Shown: positions 32,271 through 44,853 of the stretch, piece after piece
Layout: each line of letters starts with the position of its first letter
Position numbering within the stretch: the stretch's first letter is position 1
NCBI RefSeq assembly: GCF_052857255.1
Contig: NC_135504.1
Span: 139,526,121-139,590,120, forward strand
Direction: 5' to 3'
DNA from: Amblyomma americanum
Lineage: Eukaryota; Arthropoda; Arachnida; Ixodida; Ixodidae
DNA: 64,000 bases
Notes under the pieces: model-generated
Told to the model about the DNA's origin: nothing
Database searches by the model: none
What the model saw: only the letters and a program-made list of their open reading frames with translations
Made by a program: the position numbers and the translations under genes

Positions 32271-33539
32271 CGCTCAGTGTATTAGACCAAAAATAAAATT
32301 ATTGCCTAAATATATTTTTAAGTGGCCCGAAGTCTAGACAGGTTCAAGGATGACCGTAGCACAGGGCGCACAGATGAATGAAGGAAGGAAGGCCTCAGAC
32401 GTTTCTGGCACATACCCACTACGGGAGAGTGGCCAAGACACAGGGTGAACAGATCACAGCGAACACCGAGCGGATAGCGCGCACACCGGGCACTTCCTGT
32501 ACGTCGCCGTCTTTACGGAGATTTTCCGTTGCAATATTTTCGTCAATATTTTTATTGTGTTTTATCTCGTATGAAGCCTTAGGAGCGTTGTTCTATGGGT
32601 TAAATGTGGTGAGCAAAAAAACAAAAAAACAACCAGTAGGTAAAACATCAACATACTGGAACAAGAACGAACAGTGGCCATTATCTGGCATTAAAAAAAT
32701 TCAGCTCTTTCATTAGGAGGGAAACTGATGCCTTACTCACGCAAGAATTGCAGCCACTCTTTCTGTGATGAACAATTGGAGCACAACACAAAAATGGCAC
32801 TCATTGGCTTACCATAAATTGGTCTACTGATATCGGGAAAATTACACACACAAAAAAACAACAGCTGGCGCATTACTCTGTCAAAAATGCCAAGTCTGCT
32901 TTTTTCAGGGATACCGAAAGCACCGTAATACAACAATCACGCAGCCTTCATAATCTCCCGCACTATCTGCTCAGAGTGCCTGCTGGCCATGGAACAGCTT
33001 TCTTTCGATGCCAGGATTTTGATCTTCTTTACATTTCAACTATGCAGTGCTAGATTTCCTGTCCCCATATTGAAAGTTCTGGATTTATGCTCCTTCAGGT
33101 GCTTCCTTATTTATTCACCTACCCTTGTGACTGGAATAAAACTTGTTGGGGGAAAGGGAAAATGAGTATATGGCACCTTCTGCGCACTCAACGAAGGGCT
33201 TCTGATGTGCAGTGTTATATTGCCTATGCTCTTCATCCCTTCTGTTCACCCTTGGACAGTCTTATGCAGCTTCACTGGGGCCGAGAACAGGATGTTCACG
33301 TTGTCACAATGAATCTTCTGGAGTCGGTGTGACACGTGTATGTAGGGAACGACGACTACTTTCCATCTATCGTGAGGCTCCAGTTCTTTGTTCCCTGCAC
33401 ATGCTTCTTGTTTCTTCTTCTGCAGCTTCAGGCCTCGCTCATTTTAAATATGAATTTCTGCCTAAAGTGCGAGTTTTGTCATTTGGAGATGGAGAAATGT
33501 GTTGCATTGCCGATGAAATCGACACTTGGATCTACGAAC
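32271..33539. other. No recognised gene
   Basis: Between the PIF exon and the Ty3 integrase relic. AT-rich, with a GAAGGAAGGAAGG run near 32380 and A-rich stretches near 32620 and 32855. Open frames are short and without recognisable motifs. Confidence 0.5.
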
Positions 33540-34036
33540 ACAAATTTTTATTGCAAGCATCACTCATGTCGGCCCGGCGTTGCAGCCACGCTGTCTCACC
33601 AACTTGCTCTCTCCAGGTGCTCCGTTAGCCTGTCCAGAGTCCTTGGCGCGGGGTGATGGTTCCATCTCTTGCGCCAGCACACAACTACAAAGCATAGCGC
33701 ACAACACCACACAGTACAGAACACCTCCTCTTCTTGGAAAACGCTCACGGGATGAGGCGCCGTGGACGCTTCACTGTTCGTTCACAGTGAGTTGTCTGCC
33801 TGGCTTGCAGATGCACTTGTGTTCAACAAACGTTTCCTGTAGCCGTCTGCACATTAAGAGATCTTGGTGCATCTGCTGGTCCAACAATGGTTCCTTGATG
33901 CTGGGTTCCATGCGTGATAAAAAAACCATTGTCACTGGACGCAAAGGTTCCCTCTCTCTTGCCCTGTGCGGTGTGTTATAGTTGGCTGCCTATTTTTCAT
34001 TGAGGACTTTGTTCCACTGACGATACTCCAACTTGT
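33540..34036 (-). pseudogene. Ty3 integrase C-terminus and possible 3' LTR, split relic (part 1)
   Basis: Minus strand from 34036: KLEYRQWN, then YNTPHRARERE, then (after frameshifts) EGTIVGPADAPRSLNVQT, which resembles the integrase tail of K02A2.6-like Ty3 elements (HRAREL... EGTVV... PRSYVVQTP). The downstream 33840-33540 stretch, with AATAAAAATT on the minus strand at about 33552, may be LTR. The rest of the same integrase is at 62505-62230. The bridging bases GATACTCCAACTTGT occur at both 34022-34036 and 60019-60033. Confidence 0.62.
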
Positions 34037-34304
34037 CCCGCAAGGCCACCTTGAGTCTCAACGTGATGGTGCTTGGCGCCACCACGGACCCTAGCTCCCA
34101 TACCGAAGCTGTCATCCGCACCGTGGCGATAGGTTTTAAGGTGAAGGGTAGAAACCATGTACGGTGGCGGTCGGAGCCATGGTCAAGCCCCGGCCGACGG
34201 GCTCCCCATCTGTATACGAGGTGGGGGGCTCCGGGACCTTCTTGTGTCTATAAGGGTGAAGCACAAGTGGCAGAATAGGAACCCTTAATCCATACATGCC
34301 GCAT

Positions 34305-35452
34305 GGATTCTCAATTTGCCCCCTCAAAACAAAAAACGATCGGAACCGGAAACGGTACCGCACCGAAGGAATCACAGTTCCAAGTGCAAAATCTACTGAA
34401 AATTTCCCACAGTTTCTGATAGTCCACGCTGTTGAGCAAAACTCTCCAGTGGCAGCACTATCAGTGTTTGTAATACAAAAGCGGCAAGTGGCTAAGATAG
34501 GCTAGGAATATGAAGCAAAAAAACTATCCTCAGGAGATCTTCTTGTAGAAGTGAAATCCAAACAGCAGAGTGATGCATTACTCAAACAAGAGAAACTTGC
34601 CGATCTTGACATTACTGTAACACCCCACAGAAGCCAGAACAGCGTTCAGGGAGTAATTTCTGAGCGCTTGCTAATGACAGAAGATGAAAAAGAGCTCCTC
34701 GAAAATTTGCGTGACCAAAACGTGACGTCCCTTCGCTGCATCACAATAAGGCGTAACGGAGAAGAAAAAACAACCTCACATCGTTCGTTTGCCCGAGTCC
34801 GTCCGAGTTGAATTCAGCAGGTGGCCAGTGCGCCTGTACATTCCTAACCCTAGGAGATGTTTCAAATGCCAAAGGTATGGCCATGGCAGCAAGACATGCA
34901 GAGGCAAGGAGACCTGTGGCAAATGTGCCGAAAAAGAACATGAAGCAGACAACTGCCAAGCAACTGAAACAAAATGTGCGAATTGAAAAGGTCCACACGC
35001 AGCTTACTCGCGAACCTGTGAAGTTTTCAAGAAAGGAAAACAAATCACCAATCAGAAAGTACGGGAAAATATATCTTACCCTGAGGCAAGCAAAAAGTAG
35101 TTTAAGGAAGAGACACCCAGGTCATATGTTGACGCCGTGCGCCGGAGGGCCAAGCGGCGTCTGGTGACAGTGGGCACACAGTACACCATCGTTGATGTGT
35201 GCCTGCCCCGTCCCCCTCTCGAACGGCACTCCGGTGTCAGCACCATTGACATTTCAGAGGTGCATCTGACGGCGGCCTCTGGCACAACCAAAGTTGGCGT
35301 GAGTGGTGATACACCACCCAAACTTCAGGCCACTGCCCAGACAGGGCCATCCACATCTTTGACAGGTGCAGCCAAGGCTGCCCTGTCATCTCAAAAGAAA
35401 GGCTCGCTGGCCCCTGAGCCGGTAGGCCGCACGGCATCCCCCCGTAGGGAGA
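34305..35452 (+). pseudogene. LINE copy 3 ORF1, first part
   Basis: Begins MDSQFAPSKQKT at 34305. Frameshifts occur near 34370 and 34500 and again near 34790-34985. Segments: FLIVHAVEQNSPVAALS, SGDLLVEVKSKQQSD, TVTPHRSQNSVQGVIS, and NPRRCFKCQRYGHGSKTC with following CCHC units CGKCAEKEHEADNC and CANCKGPHAAYSRTC. The Ser/Pro tail is cut at 35452 by the 20.6-kb insertion and resumes at 56065-56235. Confidence 0.8.
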
Positions 35453-35504
35453 GCGTATTTCCGTTTGCTAGCCGCTGCAGACAAGCCCAATGTTGCCCAC
35501 GCCA
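35453..35504 (+). repeat. Left terminal inverted repeat of 20.6-kb insertion
   Basis: See 56008-56064 for the partner; two mismatches in 52. A repeated TTGCCYACGCCAACGCG motif follows at 35492 and 35553. Confidence 0.8.
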
Positions 35505-35632
35505 ACGCGCGCGCTGAACAGCTGTTGCCATGACAACTATGTACATGCCATGGTTGCCTACGCCAACGCGCACGCGGAGAAGCTGTTCCCATGGCAAAGT
35601 GTGGAAAATAGACGCGACGCCGGTAATTGCAA

Positions 35633-35747
35633 ATGGCGGCGCCCGGCCGCCTCTGGGTGTTCGTGCTTTTCGACGACAGCAACGATGACTGCCGCTTGCA
35701 GCGACTATCAGACTATGAAAGTGCCGTTTGGACAAGCTTAATGCAAG
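35633..35747 (+). other. Candidate first coding exon
   Basis: ATG at 35633 in a CpG-rich stretch, 180 bases inside the insertion, reads MAAPGRLWVFVLFDDSNDDC and then RLQRLSDYESAVWTSLMQ up to a good donor (GCAAG/GTGGGT). It is open for 38 codons with balanced composition unlike the AT-rich surroundings. No family is assigned; it recalls N-termini of BEN-domain-type proteins only loosely. It could be the 5' exon of a gene carried by the insertion, or of its transposase. Confidence 0.35.
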
Positions 35748-35852
35748 GTGGGTATTTTGTTTGCTTTCATTCTTTGCATCGACGCCGGTGAGGCGGTGAA
35801 GCAACGATTTCTGCCGTAGGGGTGGTATGGAATAAGTTTAATGAAGGTGAGA

Positions 35853-36030
35853 AATTTATCTGGGAGAACTGTGCCGTCCGTTTTTTTTAGCGCGTAAGAG
35901 ACTAAATGAATACATTGCGTAAAAGAGTGCCGTTTGGCTAATTTATCTGGGACATTAGGCTGTCCCAGTTTTTTTTTTTTTAGTGCGTAAGAGACTGCAT
36001 TAATACATGGCGTAAAAGAGTGCATTTTGG
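35853..36030. repeat. Tandem duplication, about 87-bp period, two units
   Basis: Units begin AATTTATCTGGGA at 35853 and 35940. Each includes a poly-T tract, GCGTAAGAGACT and GCGTAAAAGAGTGC. A related GTGCCGTTTGG motif also closes the exon candidate at about 35721. Confidence 0.75.
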
Positions 36031-36143
36031 GCAAGCTTAATTCAATGTATGTGCAAATGGCTGCGTTCCACGACCACAGAACAGTTTACCTTGTGAACCT
36101 TCTTCTTAGAGCGGAACAGAAAGAAGTTGTGAAGAACAAGGTA

Positions 36144-36345
36144 CCGTGAATGGTACAGGTAAATATTCTAGGTAATGCTCTTTTTTTATTAGAAATTTGC
36201 CACAACTTGGGCTATTTTCATCTTGTTCAATAATGCAAATGTTTTAGAACCTCCTGGTATTTTCTGGCTTTAAAAACCGTGAATGGCACAGGTAAATATT
36301 CTAGGTAATGCTTTTTATTTGTTAGAAATTTTCCACAACTTGCAA
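36144..36345. repeat. Direct duplication, about 133-bp period
   Basis: CCGTGAATGGYACAGGTAAA followed by TATTCTAGGTAATGCT occurs at 36144 and 36277, then a T-rich block and TTAGAAATTTKCCACAACTTG in both copies. Confidence 0.7.
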
Positions 36346-38599
36346 AATCAGCTGGTGATGACAATACCTGTAGTTCACCTTTTGGTGTTTTCCGTCTTAT
36401 TAAAGCTCAGTTTTCGGTGACAGCAGTTCCTTTGACATTAGAATATCATAGTCTGTCGAGTAGCAGGTCAACTTTAATTTATCCTCAAAGTTCTGTTAAG
36501 TTTTGTTTAATTTGTGCCCAGTCATAACTGAAGCTTATATGTGTGTAGTTATGCAGCATTCATTTGGGGGCTGAAATTTTTCAGAGAACTTTAAAATTAC
36601 CCTCAAAAGTGCACTTCATCCTTAAATAATTTAGTTAACATGAGGTTCACGATTGCTATGCACTGAGAGAGCAATAAAACCTGCTCATAACTATACGTTG
36701 TACAAATATTGCTTTTAGATAAAGGGTCTAAAGCTGTGTAAGTGAGGCTGTATAATGACTAATAATAAGCTGGTACATCTAAAAACAGATCTTTCATATG
36801 CGCTATTTTATACTCCAGAGAGCTGTGGCGCACAAAGTTTCTGAGCGGCAAACACTGAAATATACACCTCATTAGTGTTGCACCAAGCTTCAGTGTATGT
36901 TGACTCGAGATAGATTTCTCGAAATGTAGGTGCATGAAACTTTATCTGAAGGGAATTTAGTGAGGAAATCACTTCCAGTTCTCAACATTTGAAAGGATCA
37001 TACACATAGTGTAACGCTGAACAAACTTGCAAAGGCTTAGTCCCGTTTTGAGCTGTGCTAATTTTAATTTCCCTTGCAATTCTACATGTATGAAATTATA
37101 TGCATTTAAAAAAAAAGCGGCCAGACATGGTGTCAGTGAGGTCATTAATATTTTCATTCTTGCTGAGATGGCCGCTTGTGCTGCTAGCTAAGCTATCTCC
37201 AACCGTTACGAATTGCAAACATGCTCATGACAGAAGAAGAAAGTTGGCACATTTTGTAGGTGCCAGTCAGAGTGCTTTCATACATTGTGGAAGTAGTGTA
37301 CTTTATTACATAGATAAGCTTCATGCAGTTACTATAATTTGAACTGCATGAAAAGGTTGATGTATGGTGAACATGGTTAAACAAGAATAAAGGGAGGCCA
37401 CAGTAAATGGCATACTGTCACTCAATTTCGAAAATGACACCTAATTTTAGTTACATCTTGTCTTCTCTGTAGTGAAGCATAAGATATTAGAATACATGGA
37501 TCACCACGTGGTATTTAGCTAGGCCTGCTATGTGATTTAAAATTCAATTTATTTTCTCATGCTGTTTCGGTTTAGACAGCCGGACAATGGCTATGACATC
37601 AAAGGTCAGTATAGGTCACTGCTTTTTCATTTGTAGTCATTCTCACTCTTGAGACAGGCTGGTTTTAGCATTGATGTTAATGAAACAAAGAAGGAGCAGT
37701 TATATTGCAGTTTAGTTTATGCCGCATGTGGCGTACACCGACCATTGATATCACAACCATCTCCTAGCTGCTGGAATCAAAACAGCATCAATAGGAAATT
37801 CGATTGTAAATTATTTAGCCACTGTTGTGTATGGGGTGATCCATATATACTAATGTATAACGCATCGTTTCAAGCAAGAAAACACGCAAGCAAAGATTTG
37901 GTGTGGGTATAGTCCTGTAAAAAAAGTGAAAAAGCAAGAAAGCAAGGAGGAGGAATGAGAACTACACACACACACACACACAGAATTTGAAGAGCAATGA
38001 AGAGAGGTAGCGAGTGTGTTCCTTGCCTTACCTGCATTATGTTTCGCACGTCAAGAAAGCTGCAGGCAGGTAACGAGTAAGCCTATGTTTTTGGTGCAAT
38101 TTATGCGAGGAGCTCCAAATTTTTGTGAACTTTGGCAATACATTTTGCTGCATGAATGTTCTGTCTTGTCAAGCTTAGAGTGGCGTTCCTATGTCGTTTT
38201 AGAGGCATAACTGCTTCATGGTGCTTTTCCAAATACACATACTGACTATAAATATGAGAAAAATGTGGAGATGGTGCAAAGACAACGGCGACATTCTTGA
38301 AAGAACAAAAATGAAAAAGGATACTGCACCATTTTCACTATGAGCTCAGACCCACCTATTGATTTGTTGAATTCCATCAGCATTTTGTGAATGAAGATTC
38401 ATCTAGGACCACTGTTTATTTCCAGAAATGAGACCACTGCCACTCGGAACAGTGAATTGCAAAAGCTACAAAGGAATAATTTCAAAGCATATTAGGAAAA
38501 ACAAATCTGCCACAACAAGAAACACACTGACATCAATGGCAAATATGTTGAGAGATGTTTGAATGAATAGACTCTTTTGGTACAACCTTTGTCTTTCGT
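36346..38599. other. AT-rich interior, no gene recognised
   Basis: Short frames only. A (CA)n microsatellite lies at 37964-37982. No domain motifs were found on either strand. Confidence 0.5.
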
Positions 38600-40072
38600 T
38601 CCATCAACTAACGGCCACAAATTTTAGACCTCCTCTCGTAAGCTTCCCAAGGTGTACCCAAGGTTGAGCAAAAGATTAAGAGCTGAAAGTGTTAACAAAA
38701 AAGATAAGCAAACAAAATGCGCCTCGGGGCTATCAACACGGCCCTTTATTCCCACTTGCGGCTCATTCAAAAACATCCCATTCGGTAATACTCTCTGAGG
38801 GGCTAAGTTGGTGCATGGTTTTGAAAACAGACGCGCAAAGCAGACAACGCTGGGGGAAGACAGATGAAACAAGTGCAACTGTTTATTCACCTATTGAAGC
38901 AAGTGAATATATAGACAAAAAGGCAAGAGCAGAGAGGGACCTACACATGCGCACAAGCAGAAACAATAAGGTAACAAATGGCTATAGAAAAAAATGTCTC
39001 AGCACATATCTAAAAAGAGACTTTCTTTTCGGTCAATTGTAAGCGAGGGTGTGCTTACATAATCTCTTCTGCCTTTGTTGATGGGGAACGCCTCTATAAG
39101 ATCACGGGCTGTAGTATCTTTGCCCCTGCTTAGGATTTTTGTTTCCTTCAGCTTCGCCTGGCATTTTTTCTTCTTTTTCCCTGCAGGCTTTGCAGTAATG
39201 TGGTAAGAAAGAACCCGTGCCGTTCTTTAAAGTGTGATTATGGTCAGCAAGGCTATCATTAATACATCAGCCGTTTGGTCAATGCAAGATTTCCCACACG
39301 TCAGCGGGATCTGATAAACTACACCCACTGCACATTTCACAAACAGCGTCACATGCTTTTTCTGGCATTCTGCTTTTTTCGGTTTGTTTGAATCCATTTT
39401 GCTACACAAGGAGAACAGCTTCTTGGAGGTGGAAAAACTACACGAACTTTAAACTTTGCCTCAACATGTTTCAGATTGTGTGCCATCTTATGAAAATAAG
39501 GAATTATCACAGGTTTAGTTTTCTGTTTGGCAACATCGTTTTTTGCTCTGTTATTACACTCTTCTTTTTTGAACCTTTTTCAGTAACACTTTGGCAACTG
39601 AGCAGAGTAGGATAGCCAGCTTGTTGAAGCGTGGTCTAGCCTTTCTGCTGATCTATTCACTCGCTTTCCAAGTGAATACACAGTTGCAGAGTTGCTCTCG
39701 TTTCGTCTGTCTTTCTCCTGTGTTGTTTGTTTTGCGCAGTCTCTTTTCAAAATTCCATTCGGTGACACCTGACTGCCCCAAATGGCGGAAGTAGATGCAC
39801 ATCTGCTTCTGGCATTTTGGCCAATTAGGTGTCACTGAAAGGGATGTTTTCAACAGGGACACAAATTGGAATACAGGCCGAGATTCGCCTACCGTGTGGG
39901 AGTATGCCCATTTGGCAATGCACTGTAGTAAATGCAAGAAACATGGCTGCTGCCCTGCCCTTGATAACACAGTGTTCTTTGCAAAGGCAAGAGGTAAAGC
40001 TGAAAGGAAGGTAACTGAGGCTTTTATATGGCTAAGAATGACGACAGAAGTATATGAGCACGCCATCTATCG
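38600..40072. mobile_element. Two Penelope-like fragments in head-to-head orientation
   Basis: Minus arm (39800 down to about 38600): a GIY-YIG segment at 39350-39240 reads GVVYQIPLTCGKSCIDQT; farther on, LKETKILSRGKDTTARDLIE and YVSTPSLTIDRKESLFL appear after frameshifts. Plus arm (39799-40072): SVTERD-type start, then CSKCKKHGCCPALDNTVFFA and KAERKVTEAF, another Penelope endonuclease C-terminus. The arms meet at a near-palindrome (39761-39836). An RTE insertion interrupts the plus arm at about 40073. Confidence 0.62.
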
Positions 40073-40790
40073 TCATCATTATCATCATCAGCATGACTGC
40101 GCCCACTGCAGGGCACAAGCCTCTCCCATGTCCTTACCATTAACCCTGTCCTTTGCCAGCTGCAGCCACCGTATGCCCATAAACTTCCTGATCTCATCCG
40201 CCCACTTAACTTTCTGGCGTCCCCTTCTACTGTTGCCTTCTCTTGGAATCCACTCCGTTACCCCTAAGGACCAATGGTTGTTTTGCCTTCGCATTACATG
40301 CCCTGCCCAAGCCCATTTCTTCCTCTTAATTTCGACTAGGATGCCATTAACTCGTTTTGTTCCCTTGTTCCATTGGTAAACTGCTATTCATGATCTGAGA
40401 GAACCGGCCATATACGCTCCACCCTTCTTATCCTTCTAGTTATATCCCTCTCATGATCCGGATCAGGTCTCTGCCTGCCCTAAGTAGATACATTCTCTTA
40501 CCACTTCCAGCATCTCGCTTCCAATTGGGAACTGCTGTTCCCTTGCTAGGCTATTGAACATTACTTTGGCTTTCTGCATGTTAATATTTAGACCCACTGT
40601 TCTGCTCTGCCTGTCTAAATCATTGATCATGCTTTGTAATTCATCTTGTGAGTGACTCAGCAAAACAATGTCATCAGCAAATCACAGATTATTTAGGTAT
40701 TCTCCATTAACTCTTATCCCCAGCTGTTCCGAATTCAGGCCACATGATGTTATAGCCCTTTTTTTCTGTAGTATGCAGTCTCCCTTCATA
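40066..40790 (-). mobile_element. RTE-like LINE 3' portion
   Basis: On the minus strand: DDIVLLSHSQDELQSMINDL (RT motif C and after, about 40670-40620), LNINMQKAKVMF, LEVVRECIYLGQ, then a degraded stretch, and REGNSRRGRQKVKWADEIRK with WLQLAKDRVN and MGEACALQWA (about 40270-40100). It ends in a (GAT/ATG)n tail at about 40091-40066. Same family as 10098-10264. An in-frame break lies near 40460. Confidence 0.8.
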
Positions 40791-43700
40791 CTTTGTGCAT
40801 ATACAACGTGTCCGATTTAATTCAATACAAATGGTCTATTAAACATTGCATTTGATGTACACCACAGCTTTGGAAGTTGAATAATCGGTGAGGCTGATGC
40901 CTCAGTCAAGTGCAATGTAAATAATAAATGCTTATACAAGTAACACTTTCAGATTGGCTTTTTAAATCCTGCGTTTAGGTCGTATCTATAGGGAATAACA
41001 TGGCACAGACTGTATACCATGAGTATTCCACCCAAACACGTTCTTTAAGAATAAATGAAAACACTGAAGTGGCTCCGTTGCGCCATCTTCTCACAATATG
41101 TCCAATGATAATGGCAATTGCTAGAGTTTAGCAAGGCCGGAAATAAAAGCAGCGGTTTACCGGACGGACTATAACAGGTGCTGGCACCACATTGCTGGAA
41201 CTCCTTTATAAAAAATTAATTCTCGCCAACAAAAGTATTTTTCTAGTTTTTTTAATATGCGAAACTAAATGGGTTGGCCATTTGGCAAATTTTTTTGTCT
41301 AGCACCTTTGCCCACATAGCATTTTCTGGTCCTCAATGTGGCCGTTTCCGCAGACATCTATGTACTTTTTATTAAATTACAGAACAACGCAAGGTTCAAG
41401 TTTAATTCAAACAGTGCTAGATCAAGGTTTCAGGCAAAACTCCAAAAAAGTTTGCTTAAATTTAGACTCCAAGTTTAGTTTAAAAAATGTGGAAATCTTC
41501 AAATTTTTCTCCTGTTAAGCACTTCCATTTTCAGCCAAAATGGCATCATCCGCAGTTTATTTTTTGAGGCATGACAGGGCACCTCGATACCTGACTACAT
41601 GCGGAGATAAACTTTGCCAACAAGGACCAGTTCCTGAACAATAATTCTTGCAAAATGCCCAGATGAAGGTGATGTCTTACACTTTGGAGCATGATATATG
41701 GAGCAAAAATTTTTTTCTTTGAAAGAAGGTCTCTACACTTCTGTTGGGACTGGTCTTCCATGAATTTTCTCAGCAAAATCTAAAATACCAAGAATGCGGT
41801 GCATCTTTTTTCGCGTGGAATGACTCTGCTGTCCCCAAATTTAATTCTTTAAATCGACTGGGAAGTACCGTAAAAAAATTGTTTCATGAACCTCGGCGGC
41901 TGTGAATAGTGACGAAACGTTTAGGAACGGGCAATATTCTCTTAAGGTTTTCTGCCTAGATACATGCCTTATGGAGCATACTTGTCCCCAACAGTTTTAT
42001 GTTTTCTGGACCACTTGTTTCGTTGCACTCCTAGGACCGCAGCGCAGGTCTAAAAAACTGTTTTTGTTTTTTAAATTTATGAATTTTAAATTTCTTGTAT
42101 GAAATTGTCTTCTCACTTTAATATGTCAACGAACACTCAATCTCAAAAATTCAAAACAAAAATTTGAGCTTTGCAAAACAAAAAGAATTACAAGAATGAC
42201 TTCACCCTGCAAGAGCAATGAATGTTGAACTAGCCTTCTGCCATATTTTCTTAGCTTTCAGGTTTCAAGAAAAATATATATAGGAAAATAATGTTCTGCA
42301 CATAAAACAGTGACATTTGATGAGAGCAGTCATAAAATTATTTTTAAATTGCTAAAAAATGTCATGTAAATACAGCTAGAAATAAACTAAATTTTGTTGA
42401 AAGTTGCGTCCCTTCTGAAATGGAGGTGTGGGATAGACTGCCGGACATATCATGCTGACTTGGAATCCTATTGTTTACATCAAGTGCCGTATTGCTTGCT
42501 GCATTGCCTTTCTGACTGGTTCTCGCATTTACTTGTCAAATGCGAGAGAACTTTGAAAATGGGCAAGTTGCCACCTCTTTTTGACACAGAGTGGCACATG
42601 ACCAAATGTTTGAGGTAATGGCCATTTGGCAATCACCAAGTGCCAGCAGACTGGTTGTAAATATGCAGAAATCACTCTTGCTTGACACTTCAGCAGCCGA
42701 CCGTGATGCAGGAATAATTTACTGTGAGACTGTTTATTGCCATGGGTGCACTCCAGAAACTCCACGTTGTAGCACTCTGTATGTAGCCACTGTCTGCAAG
42801 TTACCACATCTGTTCTTCCATGGCCGAGATAAAGGTGACCCCCTGCCATCATTAGTATTCAAAGAGTCTCCCTATGCATCACTCCCACTATAGTGGCAGT
42901 GTTTATCATGCTGGTCGTCCTTTGATACAGCCACATTAGAAGATGCATGCAAAGTTAGTGGGCTTCCTCATAACAGGAACATTGAAAGGACTCTCAAAAT
43001 GAACACTAAAGCTTGTTTGGCTGGATGCTGTTTACTTCAGAAAGTTTTGCATCATACCTTTTCTGTGTGCTTAACTTACTGCCCTACCATTTCTGTATTT
43101 CTTTTTGTCATAGCAGGGATGAGGGACGTTCTTTAGGAAGGCCATGCATATCATGCGAAACCAGGTGGTGTTTTTCGACTACTGCATGGTTATAGAGGCA
43201 TGCCTCGTTATTATGGTACTTTCGTCCCCCGTCAAAAGTGTGCATAACAAATTGGGAAGCAAAATAAAAAGAAGACATTTATTCAGATATATACACTGGG
43301 ATTACAGTACGGTTTTTTGCATAACAACAAGCAGTGAATAGCAAATTATAATCTTAAAAACGAACATTTTCCCGGTCGCAAAAGTTGTACTGCGGTGCGA
43401 AGTGCCTCACAGGCCATGAGAGACATGATGGCAAGATTCGCACTGGGTGTCCGATTCTGTGTTTGCTGCTTTATCCACAGTGGCCCTGTAGACGACTTGC
43501 TTGTTCACCAGTTGTTCATCACTTCCTGGTCTACTGCATCAGCTGCAGGCATTCCTGAAGACTCACGAGGAGGATGTCATTGATGCGCACATTCATTTGC
43601 CTGTGACCTCCCTGTGAGGAATGCGGTTTCTTGGTTGCTCTGTTGCAACGATGGTAAGCCAATGTATATGTGGGCTTTGTTGGCTATGCAGAATCCTTCC

Positions 43701-43834
43701 ATGTTTCTGTGTGCATTTGCACCTTTTGTACTGGAGTTATAGGTTCCCTGGTTCACCTATTTGTTTGCATATGTTTCTGTGTTCATGTTAGCACCATTTG
43801 CATGTTCCCTAACGAAATTCCAATTCTTGTGCAG
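40791..43834. other. AT-rich interior, no gene recognised
   Basis: No long frames and no transposon motifs. One weak open segment at about 42679-42830, between an ATATGCAG acceptor-like and an AAAG/GTGACC donor-like site, stays open for about 50 codons but has no recognisable homology. A short repeat of TTCTCAGC/GCAAAAT-type AT-rich sequence fills 41200-42400. Confidence 0.45.
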
Positions 43835-43926
43835 GATGTCTGCACAATGGCAGACACTGCACTGCTGAGTCGAGCAGTTCCCGAATCTGGCAGTATCGAT
43901 GCTAGAGTCTCTGCGTCAAAGCTGAG
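43835..43926 (+). other. Candidate internal coding exon
   Basis: TTCTTGTGCAG/GATGTCTGCAC acceptor and GCTGAG/GTAAAG donor bound 92 bases, open as DVCTMADTALLSRAVPESGS then IDARVSASKL. The composition is more coding-like than its surroundings. It might belong to the same gene as 35633-35747, but nothing links them directly. Confidence 0.3.
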
Positions 43927-44602
43927 GTAAAGTGTTGAACCTGTCTAACTCCCAAAGTTTAATTTCGGTTTCATTCCTCACTGGTTGGTCTAAATTAAAT
44001 TGTTCTTGCTGGTTATACTTGTAAATTTAGAGCTTTGAACTGCTGTTAAGCTCAGTTCCTCTGCACTTAACCGCAGTCATATCTCAAGACCAAATACCGC
44101 TTAATTTTCACCGCAACTGTTTTTATTGTGTGCTTTTTTCCCGAGTGGTCATCACAATGCAAGTGAACAGCTTTGTTTTCATTATTTTTGAGTGGCTTTG
44201 TTCTCTTTGCAGGCGCAGGTTGGTGCAACAAAGGTTGACGAAGCTTCCATTCTTTTCTTTACAATGTTGAAATGCTTATGGAGGTGGTCATTTGAAAATT
44301 TATTTACTTTCACATCGTGCAGCATCAGATGAAACTGTGGCGTGAGGAGCGGGAAACATATGTACCCCATTGTGCCCTTCTGAACACCTGCCCGATGACA
44401 GCAGGGTCTAATAAAGTGAATATTGTGCAGTGGAATTTTTTCCTTAGATATTTCTTTGTACACTTTTTTCCCAGAAGTGGTTGCCCTCATCCTACAAAGT
44501 AATGCAACAAGTGCTGTGCAGAAAAAAAACACTGACATTAGTTTGCTGCCTGATTTTCAAGCTATGCAACAGCTGAAATGCCCTGGAGACTATACCATGA
44601 AG
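43927..44602. other. No recognised feature
   Basis: T-rich sequence with short frames; no motif seen. Confidence 0.45.
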
Positions 44603-44614
44603 CCTTCAGCAACA

Positions 44615-44841
44615 CCCGCCGCGGTGGCTCAGTGGTTATGGCGCTCGGCTGCTGGCCCGAAAGACGCGGGTTCAATCCCGGCCGTGGCGGCTGAATTTCA
44701 ATGGAGGCGAAATTCTAGAGGCAAGTGTACTGTGCGATGTCAGTGCACGTTAAAGAACCCTAGGTGGTCGAAATTTCCGGAGCCCTTCACTACGGCGTCC
44801 CTCATAGCCTGAGTCGCTTTGGGACGTTAAGCCCCCATAAC
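44615..44841 (+). mobile_element. tRNA-derived SINE (Ruka-like), complete
   Basis: Perfect 12-bp TSD CCTTCAGCAACA at 44603-44614 and 44842-44853. A-box-like GTGGCTCAGTGG and B-box GGTTCAATCCC lie in the first 70 bases, then a body with GATGTCAGTGCACGTTAAAG and a tail GGGACGTTAAGCCCCCATAA. The 227-bp length and head match the tick SINE family described as Ruka (from memory). Confidence 0.88.
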
Positions 44842-44853
44842 CCTTCAGCAACA

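Noticed and set aside
35445..35452. TA dinucleotide TSD (Tc1/mariner type) for the giant insertion
   Set aside because: Requires the six bases GGGAGA to match the target by chance; the 8-bp duplication is simpler, though not proven.
44615..44700. tRNA gene on the plus strand (A and B boxes present)
   Set aside because: It is the head of a 227-bp SINE with a TSD and conserved body and tail; no convincing acceptor stem.
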